Notes: generated from the letters alone by a model not told the origin. Positions 17,110-26,406 are shown, numbered from the stretch's first letter. The stretch is DNA of 64,000 nt from an uncultured Bacilli bacterium (GCA_934086815.1 CAKOIM010000001.1:1-64000); one strand, 5' to 3'. Numbers and translations are program-made.

Positions 17110-17838
17110 GTGTTAATTGAAGTAGATGGGTTTATATTAAGTGAAATAGCTTATGGTGAAACAAGTAAAATTATTAATGTTTTTACGGAAAATTATGGAA
17201 TAATAGGGATTATTTGTAAGAATGCTAAAAGCTTAAAAAATAAAAATAGGGTAGCAACAATGAAACTTACCTATGCTAGATTTAATATAAAGTATAAAAA
17301 AGATAAACTATCTACTTTAATTAGTGCCGATATAATTAATCCTTTAAAACTAATCAAGAGTGATATTATCTTGATTAGTTTTTTAGCTTATATAAGTGAT
17401 TTAACTTATCAAGTGCTTAAACAATCAAGTAGTTATAAAGATATTTATTATGATTTAATCGGAGTTGTAAAGAAATTGGAAAGTGGCCTAGATCCAATCG
17501 TATTAACAAATATATTGGAAATTAAATATTTAAAGTATTTAGGTATATTATTTGATCTTAATACTTGTGTAGTATGTAATAGTAATACTAATATTATAAC
17601 TATTGATGCTTACAAAGGGGGATTCATTTGTAAAAATTGTTTAGGTAATGAATTTGTTGTGAATGAAAAGGTTATTAAACTACTAAAAATGTATTATTAT
17701 GTAGATGTAAATAGTTTAAAAGATATTAAAATTGAATCAAGTATAAAAAAAACTATCAATACTTTTTTAGATATGTATTATGATAGATATACCGGGTTAT
17801 ATTTAAATAGTAAAGAATTTTTGAAGAAAATGTTGTAG
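17110..17838 (+). CDS. recO: DNA repair protein RecO
   Basis: 242 residues. It has the N-terminal OB fold (GETSKIINVFTENYGIIGIICKNAKS) and a C-terminal zinc knuckle, CVVCNSNT...GGFICKNC. It loads RecA onto SSB-coated DNA with RecR. GTG start with AAGAAGGA. Directly downstream of era-yqzL, as in other Firmicutes. Confidence 0.9.
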   Translation: MLIEVDGFILSEIAYGETSKIINVFTENYGIIGIICKNAKSLKNKNRVATMKLTYARFNIKYKKDKLSTLISADIINPLKLIKSDIILISFLAYISDLTYQVLKQSSSYKDIYYDLIGVVKKLESGLDPIVLTNILEIKYLKYLGILFDLNTCVVCNSNTNIITIDAYKGGFICKNCLGNEFVVNEKVIKLLKMYYYVDVNSLKDIKIESSIKKTINTFLDMYYDRYTGLYLNSKEFLKKML

Positions 17839-17846
17839 GTGGTATT

Positions 17847-18443
17847 ATGGCAAATTTAACTTTTTATTATGGGACAATGGCAGTAGGTAAAACTACTAAA
17901 TTATTGCAAGATCATTATAATTATTCTAAATATTTAATTAACTTAGTATTAATGAAACCTAAGGTAGATACTAAGGGAAATGATACTGTTGTAAATCGAG
18001 TAGGCGAAAATGTTCGCGTAGATGTTTTAATTCCTAAAAGTGCTAATTTATTAAGTAAGAAATATAAAAATAAGTATATGTATGCGGAATTTATTTTAGT
18101 AGATGAAGCCCAATTTTTATCAAAGGAACAAGTTAATCAATTATGGTTTATTGCTCATAAGTATAATATTTCAGTTATTTGTTATGGACTTAAGAGTAAT
18201 TTTAAAGGTGATTTATTTACGGGTTCTATGCAACTATTTGCAAGAAGTGATGAAAAACACGAACTAACAGTTAATTGTGTATGTGGAAAGCCTGCGATGT
18301 TTAATGCGAGGCGTGTTAATGGTAAATATAGTATGAGTGGAAAAGAAATAGTTATTGATGGAGAGAAAACATCAATTGAATATGTACCATTATGTGCGGA
18401 TCATTACCTAGAATATGTTTTAAAAAATAGTTATAAAGATTAA
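17847..18443 (+). CDS. tdk: Thymidine kinase
   Basis: 198 residues. The P-loop is GTMAVGKTTKLL and Walker B is LVDEAQFL. A lasso/zinc region (VNCVCGKPA..., PLCADHYLEY) fits type II thymidine kinase. It salvages thymidine to dTMP. The zinc set here looks like C-x-C plus C-x2-H rather than four Cys (seen). GGTGGTATT precedes the ATG. Confidence 0.92.
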   Translation: MANLTFYYGTMAVGKTTKLLQDHYNYSKYLINLVLMKPKVDTKGNDTVVNRVGENVRVDVLIPKSANLLSKKYKNKYMYAEFILVDEAQFLSKEQVNQLWFIAHKYNISVICYGLKSNFKGDLFTGSMQLFARSDEKHELTVNCVCGKPAMFNARRVNGKYSMSGKEIVIDGEKTSIEYVPLCADHYLEYVLKNSYKD

Positions 18444-18961
18444 TTGTTATAGTGCTTGTTTATGCGTATAAGTTTTTGTTCAAAAGTTTCATTACAATTA
18501 TAGTTTGGAGGATAAAAACCAAGTTTATTATTTAAAATATTTATAGAGGGTATAATATGCTCTTTTTTTAAGCCATTATATAAATCTAAATATACTTGGT
18601 GGTTTTTCAAACTTTTAAATATATAATCATCATCTATTATTAAAAAATGTGTTATATTTGGGTTAGCCTTTAAATACATTAGTATTTCTTCTTCTCTATT
18701 TTTTCCAAGAGGTGTTACATCATATATATCTATACCATATTCTTTTAAGCCTTTTACATATTTATAATAGTTTGAACGCTCTATTTCACATAGACCGGTT
18801 TGAAATGAGCGTTTATTAGAAGTTGTTGCAACTATTTTGGCTTTAGTAATATCAATAATTTTTTTTAATACTAAAACATTTTCATAATCTACTTTTATAT
18901 CTTTTGGAGTGTACCAATTATTAATAACTCCGTCAAAGTCTAGAAAAATAATTTTTTTCAT
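18440..18961 (-). CDS. HAD-like hydrolase (PF18143-like)
   Basis: 173 residues. Motif I is FLDFDGVIN, motif II is IVATTSNKRS, and IIDDDYIF stands for the acidic motif IV. This arrangement fits HAD domains of the RNA-repair-associated group, also common in stand-alone phosphatases. A GGAGG ribosome site precedes the ATG. It converges on tdk with a four-base overlap. Substrate unknown. Confidence 0.75.
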   Translation of the reverse strand: MKKIIFLDFDGVINNWYTPKDIKVDYENVLVLKKIIDITKAKIVATTSNKRSFQTGLCEIERSNYYKYVKGLKEYGIDIYDVTPLGKNREEEILMYLKANPNITHFLIIDDDYIFKSLKNHQVYLDLYNGLKKEHIIPSINILNNKLGFYPPNYNCNETFEQKLIRINKHYNN

Positions 18962-19000
18962 CGTTTTCCTCCTTAAGAATTAATTTATATATTACTGTAA

Positions 19001-19052
19001 TAATCAATAAAAAGCAAGTAATCATATAATCAATAAAAAGCAAGTAATTATA
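19001..19052. repeat. Tandem duplication of a 26-base unit
   Basis: Two copies (19001-19026, 19027-19052) differ in a single base. They lie immediately before a promoter. Confidence 0.85.
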
Positions 19053-19080
19053 TTGACTTAAAAATTAAGTATGGTAATAT
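19053..19080 (+). promoter_or_regulatory. Promoter of the 19103 gene
   Basis: TTGACT, 16 bases, TAATAT, directly after the tandem duplication. Confidence 0.6.
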
Positions 19081-19102
19081 ATTTAAGAAAGGAAGTGAGT
19101 TT

Positions 19103-19942
19103 ATGGATTGGAATAAGGAGGTTACACTTTTACCATATGATCCAAGTTTGGAAAACTTAAAATGTCAAAATACATATCATAAAATGTGGGGAGGAGCTTG
19201 TGCTGTTACTGATTTTGCAATTTTGCTAGGAGCAGCTGTACCTGTTGATTATGCTAAATATTATAGATTTTTAAAGAATAGACCTGGTAAGTGGTATTTA
19301 TCTTCTTTTAGTAAAGATAATTGTATAGAATATATTAATCATAGAAACCATGCATATGAAAGTAATGGCGATAATCGTAGTATATGTGTTCGTCCGGCGA
19401 TAATGTATTCTAATATTGAAGAAATTTCCCCAGATAGACTATGGAGTGAGGAAGGCCTTTATGGAATTGAATATGGAGAGTACCCACAATATGTAGTTGA
19501 TATAAATCTTGCAGAAATACTTGAAGCAAATTATTTAGCTGGTAATGTTAAAGAAACTGGAAAAACGTATACAACAGACACTGGAAGTAAAGAATGTTCT
19601 AATTTTACGCCTCTAATACATCCAGAGTATGAATTTAATGGGAAAAAATACGTAAGAACAAAATATTTTAATGAAGAGCGAATTGAACTTTCAAATGATA
19701 AAACCTATGAAAAAGGAGATACGGTTTGGGTTGAAGTAAAACCTATAAAATGGATTATATTTGCAGAACAAAGCTGTATTGTAGCTAAAGATTTATTATT
19801 ATCAGGATTAAAAATCTACAATTATGATCAAAACAATGTTGATTTTAGAAAAACGGGACTTTACTTATATTTAAATAATTATTTTGTTAAAGATATAGTT
19901 CCTAGTAAGCAAAAGAAAGTTGCATTAACAAGAAAAAAATAA
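19103..19942 (+). CDS. DUF6273-like protein with permuted halves
   Basis: 279 residues, no signal or membrane helix seen. The first part ends in KWYLSSFS...ICVRPAI, resembling the C-terminal end of a DUF6273-like domain. Then YGEYPQYVV and a linker are followed by VKPIKWIIF...LLLSGL..Y...DF..TGLYLYLNNYFVKDIVPS, which resembles the N-terminal half of the same family. The halves look swapped. It lacks the conserved ending I would expect, and may be truncated. Function unknown; it may be a relative of the three large surface proteins, since it has the same VRP mark. Confidence 0.55.
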   Translation: MDWNKEVTLLPYDPSLENLKCQNTYHKMWGGACAVTDFAILLGAAVPVDYAKYYRFLKNRPGKWYLSSFSKDNCIEYINHRNHAYESNGDNRSICVRPAIMYSNIEEISPDRLWSEEGLYGIEYGEYPQYVVDINLAEILEANYLAGNVKETGKTYTTDTGSKECSNFTPLIHPEYEFNGKKYVRTKYFNEERIELSNDKTYEKGDTVWVEVKPIKWIIFAEQSCIVAKDLLLSGLKIYNYDQNNVDFRKTGLYLYLNNYFVKDIVPSKQKKVALTRKK

Positions 19943-20075
19943 AAAATGATAATTGATGCCGTTTCAAAATTTCATCAGTAAATTAGAATAAGTTTTATTG
20001 TTTTAAATTAACAGTAAAAAGATGCAAAAATTTTTTGAAAAATCAAAGTATAATATGTAAATTTCTATCAAAATA

Positions 20076-20103
20076 TTGAAAAACTAAAATGGTATGGTAT
20101 AAT
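20076..20103 (+). promoter_or_regulatory. Promoter of glyQS
   Basis: TTGAAA, 16 bases, TATAAT. Confidence 0.7.
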
Positions 20104-20124
20104 TAGGACTTAGGAAGTGATAAA

Positions 20125-21498
20125 ATGAAAATAACTATGGAAGAGTTAGTAAATTACTGTAAGCAATATGGAATTATATTTCAAGGAAGTGAAATATATG
20201 GTGGTTTATCTAACACTTGGGATTACGGTCCAGTTGGAACTAACATTAAGGAAAATTTAAGAAGTGCTTGGAAGAAAAAATTTATTCAAGAAAACCCATA
20301 TAATGTTGGCTTAGATGCTGCAATATTGATGAATCCAAATGTATGGGTAGCATCAGGTCATGTTGCATCATTTACAGATCCATTAATTGATTGCAAACAT
20401 TGTAAAAGTAGACATAGAGCTGATAAGTTAGTCGAAGAATTTACACACGGAGAAATTACTGGAGATGGATGGAGTAATGAAAAATTAGAAAAATATATTA
20501 ATGAAAATAATATTGCTTGTCCAGTATGTGGTAAAGTTGATTACACAGCAATAAGAAAATTTAATTTGTTATTTGAAACTTCTATTGGGGTAACTGATGA
20601 TAGTAAAAATAAAGTTTATTTAAGAGGAGAAACTGCACAAGGGATATTTGTAAACTTTAAAAATGTTGAAAGAAGTATGCGTTTAAAAGTTCCTTTCGGT
20701 ATTGCTCAAAGTGGTAAAGCTTTTAGAAATGAAATAACTCCGGGTAACTTTATTTTTAGAACAAGAGAATTTGAACAAATGGAATTAGAATTTTTCTGTA
20801 AACCAAGTGATGATTTAGAATGGTTTGGTTATTGGAAAAGCTTCTGCCTAGACTTTTTAAAAAGTATTGGTATTAAAGCAGAAAACTTAAGATATAGAGA
20901 TCATGAAAAAGAAGAATTATCACATTATAGTAAAGCTACAACTGATATTGAATATAATTATCCGATGGGTTGGGGTGAACTATGGGGTGTAGCTGATAGA
21001 ACAGATTATGACTTAAGTGTTCATCAAAACCATAGTAAAGTAGATTTAAGATATTTAGATCCGGAAACAAATGAAAAATATTTACCATATGTTATTGAAC
21101 CATCAGTTGGTTTAGATAGATTATTTTTAGCAGTGTTAGCTGATGCTTATACTAAAGAAATTGTGGAAAATGAAGAAAGAATAGTATTAAAGATTAGTCC
21201 TGTACTAGCACCTTATAAAATTACTATCCTACCTTTAATTAAAAAAGCCCATAGTGAAAAAGCTAATGATATTTATGCTAGATTATGTAAATATTTTGCT
21301 TGTTATTATGATGAATCTGGTTCTATTGGTAAGAGATATAGAAGAAGTGATGCAATAGGGGTTCCTTATGCAATAACTATAGATGATAATACTTTAGAAA
21401 ATAATACTGTAACTTTACGTGATAGAGATACAATGGAACAAATAACTTTAAATATCGATGAATTAGTTGATTATTTAAATAAAAAATTAGAATTTTAA
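20125..21498 (+). CDS. glyQS: Glycyl-tRNA synthetase, dimeric type
   Basis: 457 residues. Class II marks are SEIYGGLSNTWDYGPVG, LRGETAQGIFVNFKN, FRNEITPGNFIFRTREFEQMELEFF and EPSVGLDRL. Zinc Cys pairs CKHC and CPVC are present. The length fits the alpha2 type used by Bacilli other than those with glyQ plus glyS. AGGAAGTG precedes the ATG. Confidence 0.95.
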   Translation: MKITMEELVNYCKQYGIIFQGSEIYGGLSNTWDYGPVGTNIKENLRSAWKKKFIQENPYNVGLDAAILMNPNVWVASGHVASFTDPLIDCKHCKSRHRADKLVEEFTHGEITGDGWSNEKLEKYINENNIACPVCGKVDYTAIRKFNLLFETSIGVTDDSKNKVYLRGETAQGIFVNFKNVERSMRLKVPFGIAQSGKAFRNEITPGNFIFRTREFEQMELEFFCKPSDDLEWFGYWKSFCLDFLKSIGIKAENLRYRDHEKEELSHYSKATTDIEYNYPMGWGELWGVADRTDYDLSVHQNHSKVDLRYLDPETNEKYLPYVIEPSVGLDRLFLAVLADAYTKEIVENEERIVLKISPVLAPYKITILPLIKKAHSEKANDIYARLCKYFACYYDESGSIGKRYRRSDAIGVPYAITIDDNTLENNTVTLRDRDTMEQITLNIDELVDYLNKKLEF

Positions 21499-21521
21499 TA
21501 TACCTTAGGGTATATTTTTTT
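21497..21521 (+). terminator. Terminator of glyQS
   Basis: AATATACC, loop TTAG, GGTATATT, then T run. Confidence 0.8.
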
Positions 21522-21677
21522 CTTAAAATATCTAATCTTCTTTGATAGAACTTTAAGTATTAATAATTTTAAACAAGGAAAATAAATAAAGAAATTGTGA
21601 TTTAATTTCTAATTATTACTACGATATTATAATGCATATGACAAATAACATTAAAGTGAAGATGTAAAACTAAATAT

Positions 21678-21899
21678 ATGGGTTTAGCAGAAAAAAATGC
21701 TATATTCATAAAAAATAATTTAATATACAAAAAATTAGATTTTATTATAAAAAAAGAAAAAGATATAAGGATAGAATTTTTTAATGGTTATCCATTAAAA
21801 GATTTGGAACAAATGAAATCTAATAAAGAAAAAAGAGGATTAAGTAAAGATATACAGGATATAACTTTAATAGATAATTATAAGAGGAGGATGAAAAAA
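21678..21899 (+). pseudogene. Possible remnant of another gene, in frame with the NUDIX gene
   Basis: 74 codons in frame before the NUDIX start. The piece IRIEFFNGYPLKDLEQMKSNKEKRGL and KDIQDITLIDNY resembles the C-terminal end of some nucleotidyltransferases (weak, by eye). It has no ribosome site of its own, and the NUDIX protein has a good one downstream. Confidence 0.35.
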
Positions 21900-22394
21900 A
21901 TGGGAGAATATACTGATTTATATGATGAAAACAAAAATTTAACAGGGGAAAAAATATTTAGAAAGAAAGGTGAAAAATCGGAAACACCTGAAGGAAGATA
22001 TACTATAGTTGTTTTAGCAATAATAGAAAATGAAAATAATGAAATTTTAGTTCAAAAAACATCTGCTAGAAAAAAAGGCGTATGGGCATTACCTGGTGGA
22101 CATGTAAAAAGTGGACAAAATAGCTATGAAGCAATTCAAGAAGAATTATTAGAAGAAATGGATATTAATGTTAATATTGATGAAATAAAATTGTTTAAAA
22201 CTTATAAATATGAAAATGCATTTAAGGATGTCTTTTATATCAGAAAAAAATATGATTTGAATAAGATTAAAGTAGAAGAAGATGAAGTAGAAAAAGTTGT
22301 ATATCTTTCAAAAAAAGATATATTAAAATTAGTAGAAGAAGATAAATTTAGAAAAACAAATTTAGATACATTAAATGATTTTTTTAAAAAATAA
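21900..22394 (+). CDS. NUDIX hydrolase
   Basis: 164 residues. The NUDIX box reads GGHVKSGQNSYEAIQEELLEEM (near residues 64-85). The beginning MGEYTDLYDENKNLTGEKIFRK is typical of the MutT/isopentenyl-diphosphate-isomerase-like subgroup. AGGAGG lies nine bases before the ATG at 21900, which decides the start over in-frame upstream ATGs. The substrate (nucleoside diphosphate derivative) is unknown. Confidence 0.85.
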   Translation: MGEYTDLYDENKNLTGEKIFRKKGEKSETPEGRYTIVVLAIIENENNEILVQKTSARKKGVWALPGGHVKSGQNSYEAIQEELLEEMDINVNIDEIKLFKTYKYENAFKDVFYIRKKYDLNKIKVEEDEVEKVVYLSKKDILKLVEEDKFRKTNLDTLNDFFKK

Positions 22395-22445
22395 TTTTAA
22401 TAAATTATTGGACACTTATTTAGAAATTGATTTATTACTAAAAGC

Positions 22446-22480
22446 AAGGTATCATTCTTATTCAGGTATGATACCTTTTG
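22446..22480 (+). terminator. Terminator after the NUDIX gene
   Basis: AAGGTATCAT (22446-22455) pairs with ATGATACCTT (22468-22477). The remaining 200 bases up to 22679 show nothing further than an AT-rich leader. Confidence 0.75.
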
Positions 22481-22678
22481 TATGTAAATAATTGTTAATA
22501 ATATATTGCAATTTAGTATGCACTGTCCAAAAAAAATCATAATTTAAAAATTTAGCAGAGAAAATTGAATATTCTCTTATTTCTACTTGATTCTGATTTT
22601 TTCTATTGTTCTATATTTTTTCTTGTCAAAAAACTAAATATATGTTACTTTTAAATAGGATAATACAAGGAGGATGAA

Positions 22679-24142
22679 ATGAAAAGAAAGATATTATCTT
22701 TAATGTTAGTGGGTGTGTTATGGTTTGGTTTTCTAAGCTCTGCAAAAGCAGATGAATATAGTGAAACATTTAACAAAGTGTTTCCAAATGGCAAGTATTA
22801 TACAAATAGTGTCGAGGTGAAAGATGAAAGTGATTTAGACGTTTTGGTTTACGGAAGAATATATAATACGATATTTCCAAAATTAAATATGGATGATTAT
22901 GGTGTCATGATAGATAATTGTAATTCTAATTATACTTTGTGTGATGTTGAATTAACTAAAACAGCTAATAATGCCATTGTATTTCGTGAAAAACATCAAG
23001 TAGAATTTATTTATTCATTTAAACAAAATGTTGCAGATGAAATTAATAAATATCTTGAAATTGCTAAAAAAGGAGCTAATTCATCGCAAGACTTTGCCAA
23101 GTTTTATATACTTGAAGATATAGATTTAATTAATTATTATTCAAGTTTAAAAAGTGAAGAACAAATAATAGATTTTAATAACACTATTAATTATGTTTCT
23201 AGTTTGAAAAAAGAATTTAATAATTCTAATATAACATACACCATGGATAATAGAGCCGGAGATATTATGCCTATGCAATCCCTTGCTTTTGGGTATTTTG
23301 TAGCATATTATGATAATGTTATTTATGGTTATGTTGATGGAATAGGGGTTAAGAAAAAACATATTATTTATATTCCAAGTAATACAGAAAATACTAAAGA
23401 TGCTTATATAAAAGCAGCCAAAGAAAGACTAGAAAAATATTTAGGTAATGATGTAAATATTACTGCTTTAAATAAAAGAAGTGATTATGATTTTAGTGAG
23501 TATTTAGCGTATAATCCAAATTATCAATATGATTGGAATACATTAGGTGATGAAAATCTAATGGGAGATTATTACTATAATGTTAAAATAAATAATATGA
23601 ATTATGAATTTGTTATTATAAGAGATTCTAGTAAAGTAAAGGATTTTGAATATTTATCAAGAGATTTAAATACAAATATAACTGTATCATCTAAAAGTAT
23701 GATACCATTAGATACTTTAATAAATGCTAAAAGTATAGAAGATAATAAATTTTATCAAGATAAGTTAAATAAAAATAATTTATATACATTTGATATCAAA
23801 TTAAATTCTAAATCAAGTAATCAAAGTATTATTAAGCTTGATAACGGAAAATTTTTAGTAGGTGTTCCAATTCCACAAAATTTATTAAATAAAGAATTAA
23901 TTGTTCAATATATTAATGAAGATGGAAGTTTCGAAAATCATAATGTAAAAATAGAAGGCAATATGGCTTATTTTGAAACAGACCATTTTAGTACATACTC
24001 TTTAGGCGAATTAAATAATACTAGTATAGAAAATCCTAAGACTGGTGATAAAATATATAACTACGTATTTCTTGCCGGTGCCTCTTTAATAGGGACTTTA
24101 GCATTAATAGTTTATATAAGAAAAACAAATAAAAAAATATAG
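22679..24142 (+). CDS. Cell-wall-anchored surface protein with NPKTG sorting signal
   Basis: 487 residues. A Sec signal peptide (about 1-24, cut after AKA) starts the protein. The C terminus has NPKTGDK, a hydrophobic segment (FLAGASLIGTLALIVYI) and a basic tail, the layout of a sortase substrate with an NPxTG variant. The body, about 430 residues of acidic, Asn-rich sequence, resembles nothing I recognise. AAGGAGG precedes the ATG. No sortase gene is in the window. Confidence 0.75.
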   Translation: MKRKILSLMLVGVLWFGFLSSAKADEYSETFNKVFPNGKYYTNSVEVKDESDLDVLVYGRIYNTIFPKLNMDDYGVMIDNCNSNYTLCDVELTKTANNAIVFREKHQVEFIYSFKQNVADEINKYLEIAKKGANSSQDFAKFYILEDIDLINYYSSLKSEEQIIDFNNTINYVSSLKKEFNNSNITYTMDNRAGDIMPMQSLAFGYFVAYYDNVIYGYVDGIGVKKKHIIYIPSNTENTKDAYIKAAKERLEKYLGNDVNITALNKRSDYDFSEYLAYNPNYQYDWNTLGDENLMGDYYYNVKINNMNYEFVIIRDSSKVKDFEYLSRDLNTNITVSSKSMIPLDTLINAKSIEDNKFYQDKLNKNNLYTFDIKLNSKSSNQSIIKLDNGKFLVGVPIPQNLLNKELIVQYINEDGSFENHNVKIEGNMAYFETDHFSTYSLGELNNTSIENPKTGDKIYNYVFLAGASLIGTLALIVYIRKTNKKI

Positions 24143-24145
24143 TAC

Positions 24146-24174
24146 TTGTAAATGCTTTGAAAATTTGATAGAAT
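24146..24174 (+). promoter_or_regulatory. Promoter of sepF-divIVA
   Basis: TTGTAA, 17 bases, TAGAAT. Confidence 0.6.
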
Positions 24175-24201
24175 AAAAAAGTAGACTAGGAGGAATCACA
24201 A

Positions 24202-24615
24202 ATGGGATTTAACTTAAAACAAATTTTTAAAGATGATGATGAAGATATATTAAATGGTACGGAAGATGGATACTATAATTTAAGTGAAGAAGAAGCAATA
24301 AAAGAAGCTGATAAAACTGGTAATAAAATGATTTTATTAGAACCTCGGGCTTATTCTGAAGCACAACAAATAGCTGAACACCTAAAAAATAGAAATAGTG
24401 TAGTAGTTAATTTAAAAAGGGTAACATCTGATCAAGCTAAAAGAATCATTGACTTTCTAAGTGGAGTTGTATATGCTATTGGTGGTTCAATGCAAAAAAT
24501 AGGCGTGGGAATATATCTTGTTGCTCCGAAGAATGTTAATGTTCAAGGAAAAATAAGTGATGATAATGAAAAAACTAATAATAAACGCAATGCAGATGAA
24601 GAGTTAGATTGGTAA
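24202..24615 (+). CDS. sepF: Cell division protein SepF
   Basis: 137 residues. An N-terminal amphipathic segment (MGFNLKQIFKDD) is followed by the SepF core: ILLEPRAYSEAQQIAEHLKNRNSVVVNLKRV..DQAKRIIDFLSGVVYAIGGSMQKIGVGIYLVAP. It tethers FtsZ to the membrane. AGGAGG precedes the ATG, and divIVA follows after 17 bases, the usual ylm cluster remnant. Confidence 0.93.
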   Translation: MGFNLKQIFKDDDEDILNGTEDGYYNLSEEEAIKEADKTGNKMILLEPRAYSEAQQIAEHLKNRNSVVVNLKRVTSDQAKRIIDFLSGVVYAIGGSMQKIGVGIYLVAPKNVNVQGKISDDNEKTNNKRNADEELDW

Positions 24616-24632
24616 TTTTGTGAGGTGGCCTT

Positions 24633-25061
24633 ATGATAAATAAATTTAATACTAGTATTCAAGGCTATAAAAAAGAAGAAGTAAATGAGTTTGTTAAGGA
24701 AGTAACAAATGAGTATGAGAATATGTTGCATAAACTTAAAAATAGCTGTGAAATGATTGAAACTTTAAAAAATGAATTGAAACATTATAAAAGTATAGAA
24801 GCGACTTTGAATCGTGCAATTTTAGTAGCTGAAGAATCGACAAGTAATATAAAAAAAGCAGCTTATGATGAATCAAAAGTAATAATAGAAGATGCCAAAA
24901 GAAATGCTACCAAGGTTATAAATAATGCCCTTCAAAAAGCTGAAAGAATTGAATCTGATGCTGAAAGTTTAAGAAGAAAAATAACCATATACAAAAGAAG
25001 GTTTAGAGATTTAGTAGAACAACAATTAGATGAAATAGAACAATTTGATGATAGATTATAA
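24633..25061 (+). CDS. divIVA: DivIVA family protein
   Basis: 142 residues. The N-terminal curvature-sensing part has KFNTSIQGYKKEEVNEFVKEV, and the rest is coiled coil (about 30-140). It marks poles or division sites. Here it follows sepF in an operon. Confidence 0.88.
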   Translation: MINKFNTSIQGYKKEEVNEFVKEVTNEYENMLHKLKNSCEMIETLKNELKHYKSIEATLNRAILVAEESTSNIKKAAYDESKVIIEDAKRNATKVINNALQKAERIESDAESLRRKITIYKRRFRDLVEQQLDEIEQFDDRL

Positions 25062-25078
25062 TCTATCATCAGACTGTT

Positions 25079-25116
25079 GACAAATAAGTAGAAATTTTAC
25101 TTATTTGTCTTTTATT
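25079..25116 (+). terminator. Terminator of sepF-divIVA
   Basis: GACAAATAAGTA and TACTTATTTGTC form a 12-base perfect stem (25079-25109), followed by TTTTATTTT. Confidence 0.85.
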
Positions 25117-25254
25117 TTATCTAAAAATAACATATGATTATGAGTTTATCTAATAAAGATTTTAACGGTTTATTTGGTTATATTTTTTTAAAAACGATTT
25201 TGAAAAAATCAGTCATCGAATATAACATTTATCATTTAAATTTCTGTACTTGAT

Positions 25255-25277
25255 AAAAAAAATACCACGAGGGTATT
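25255..25277 (-). terminator. Terminator of the 25276 gene
   Basis: AATACC, loop, GGTATT; A run at 25255-25260 gives the U tail on the minus strand. Confidence 0.7.
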
Positions 25278-25569
25278 ACTTTTTTACAATAAAATTATTA
25301 ATATTTTCTAAATAAATTTTGTATCTTCCTATTAAGAAAATAATTGCCATTACAAATAAAGATATACCATAAATATAATTATAGAATGCATCATCATTTA
25401 TAATAGCACTTATAACTATATAGATTGCAAACATAGTAAGTAATATACTATATAAAAATAGGCGGTCAAATCTTTTTTTTAAGTTTTTACCATTGTCAGT
25501 TTGATAAAAATCATTTTTAGCTTTTTGTTTTTCTTCCTTTGTTAATGTTTGATACTTATATTTTTTCAT
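25276..25569 (-). CDS. Hypothetical two-helix membrane protein
   Basis: 97 residues. A charged Lys-rich N-terminal part (KYQTLTKEEKQKAKNDFYQT) is followed by two membrane helices (about 36-57 and 65-83). I do not recognise a family. GGTGAT precedes the ATG; it has its own terminator and divergent neighbour. Confidence 0.65.
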   Translation of the reverse strand: MKKYKYQTLTKEEKQKAKNDFYQTDNGKNLKKRFDRLFLYSILLTMFAIYIVISAIINDDAFYNYIYGISLFVMAIIFLIGRYKIYLENINNFIVKK

Positions 25570-25664
25570 TATGAATCACCAAAAAAATTATATCATATAA
25601 AGTAAAATAGTACTAGAAAAATGTCGAATTTTTGATATAATAAATTTAGACTAGGAGTGGTATT

Positions 25665-26285
25665 TTGAAAAAGTTATTAATTATTTTTGTAATTATTTTG
25701 GTAATTGGGGGATCGTATTTTGGATATAAAACATTTAATTCTAAAAAAAGTGCCTCAGCTATTGCGGAAATAAAAAAGGGCTGGTATATTGAAGTTAAAA
25801 ATGAAACAGTAAAAATTAGAAAAGAAGCTGATAGAAATAGTGCTATATTAAGTGAAGCTAAAAAGGGCGAAGTATATAAAGTTGATGAAATGACTGGAAA
25901 AAATAATCATTGGTATCACATAGAATATGAAAAAGGTAAATATGGATGGATTGCTAATCCTAAAAATAGTAATTATTTATTAGATGTAAATAATCCGGAA
26001 GATATTGCTAGTCCTACGATTAAATTTAATGAAAAAACTTACTTTGTAGATTCTATTGATAAAATAAATTATGATCAAATAACAGTAACTGACGATAAAC
26101 CTGGGGTAAAAGTTGAACATCAAGTTTATCATGAAGTAAATAATTTAGATAATAAAGATCAATATTGGATACTTTATACCGCTACTGATGCAGTTGGTAA
26201 AAAAACTACTAAACTTCAAAAAATTGAATTTAATAAAAAGCCTGCTGAAAGTGAAGTTTTAGATTTTTCTAAACTAAACAGATAA
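25665..26285 (+). CDS. Membrane-anchored SH3-domain protein
   Basis: 206 residues. The start is TTG with AGGAG ten bases before. An N-terminal membrane anchor (about 4-22) precedes a bacterial SH3 domain (about 42-100): VKIRKEADRNSAILSEAKKGEVYKV...WYHIEY..GKYGWIA. A second beta-rich part, probably Ig-like, follows. Likely a cell-wall-binding extracytoplasmic protein. Confidence 0.75.
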   Translation: MKKLLIIFVIILVIGGSYFGYKTFNSKKSASAIAEIKKGWYIEVKNETVKIRKEADRNSAILSEAKKGEVYKVDEMTGKNNHWYHIEYEKGKYGWIANPKNSNYLLDVNNPEDIASPTIKFNEKTYFVDSIDKINYDQITVTDDKPGVKVEHQVYHEVNNLDNKDQYWILYTATDAVGKKTTKLQKIEFNKKPAESEVLDFSKLNR

Positions 26286-26300
26286 TTTTAAACAAATTAA

Positions 26301-26320
26301 AAGCCCGTAAAATCGGGCTT
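26301..26320. terminator. Bidirectional terminator, SH3 gene and tRNA-Lys
   Basis: AAGCCCG, loop TAAAAT, CGGGCTT; T-rich on both sides. Confidence 0.8.
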
Positions 26321-26330
26321 AATTTTCTTT

Positions 26331-26406
26331 TGGTGTCCTCTCAGGGATTCGAACCCTGGACCCACTGATTAAGAGTCAGTTGCTCTACCAACTGAGCTAA
26401 GAAGAC
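26331..26406 (-). tRNA. tRNA-Lys (CTT)
   Basis: Minus strand, 76 bases including encoded CCA. Acceptor GTCTTCT pairs with AGAGGAC (one G-U). The anticodon stem ACTGA/TCAGT holds loop CTCTTAA, anticodon CTT (reads AAG). The T arm is CAGGG TTCGAAT CCCTG. Confidence 0.95.

Noticed and set aside
26331..26406. tRNA-Lys as an integration site
   Set aside because: No repeat of its 3' end, integrase or phage gene is seen near it.
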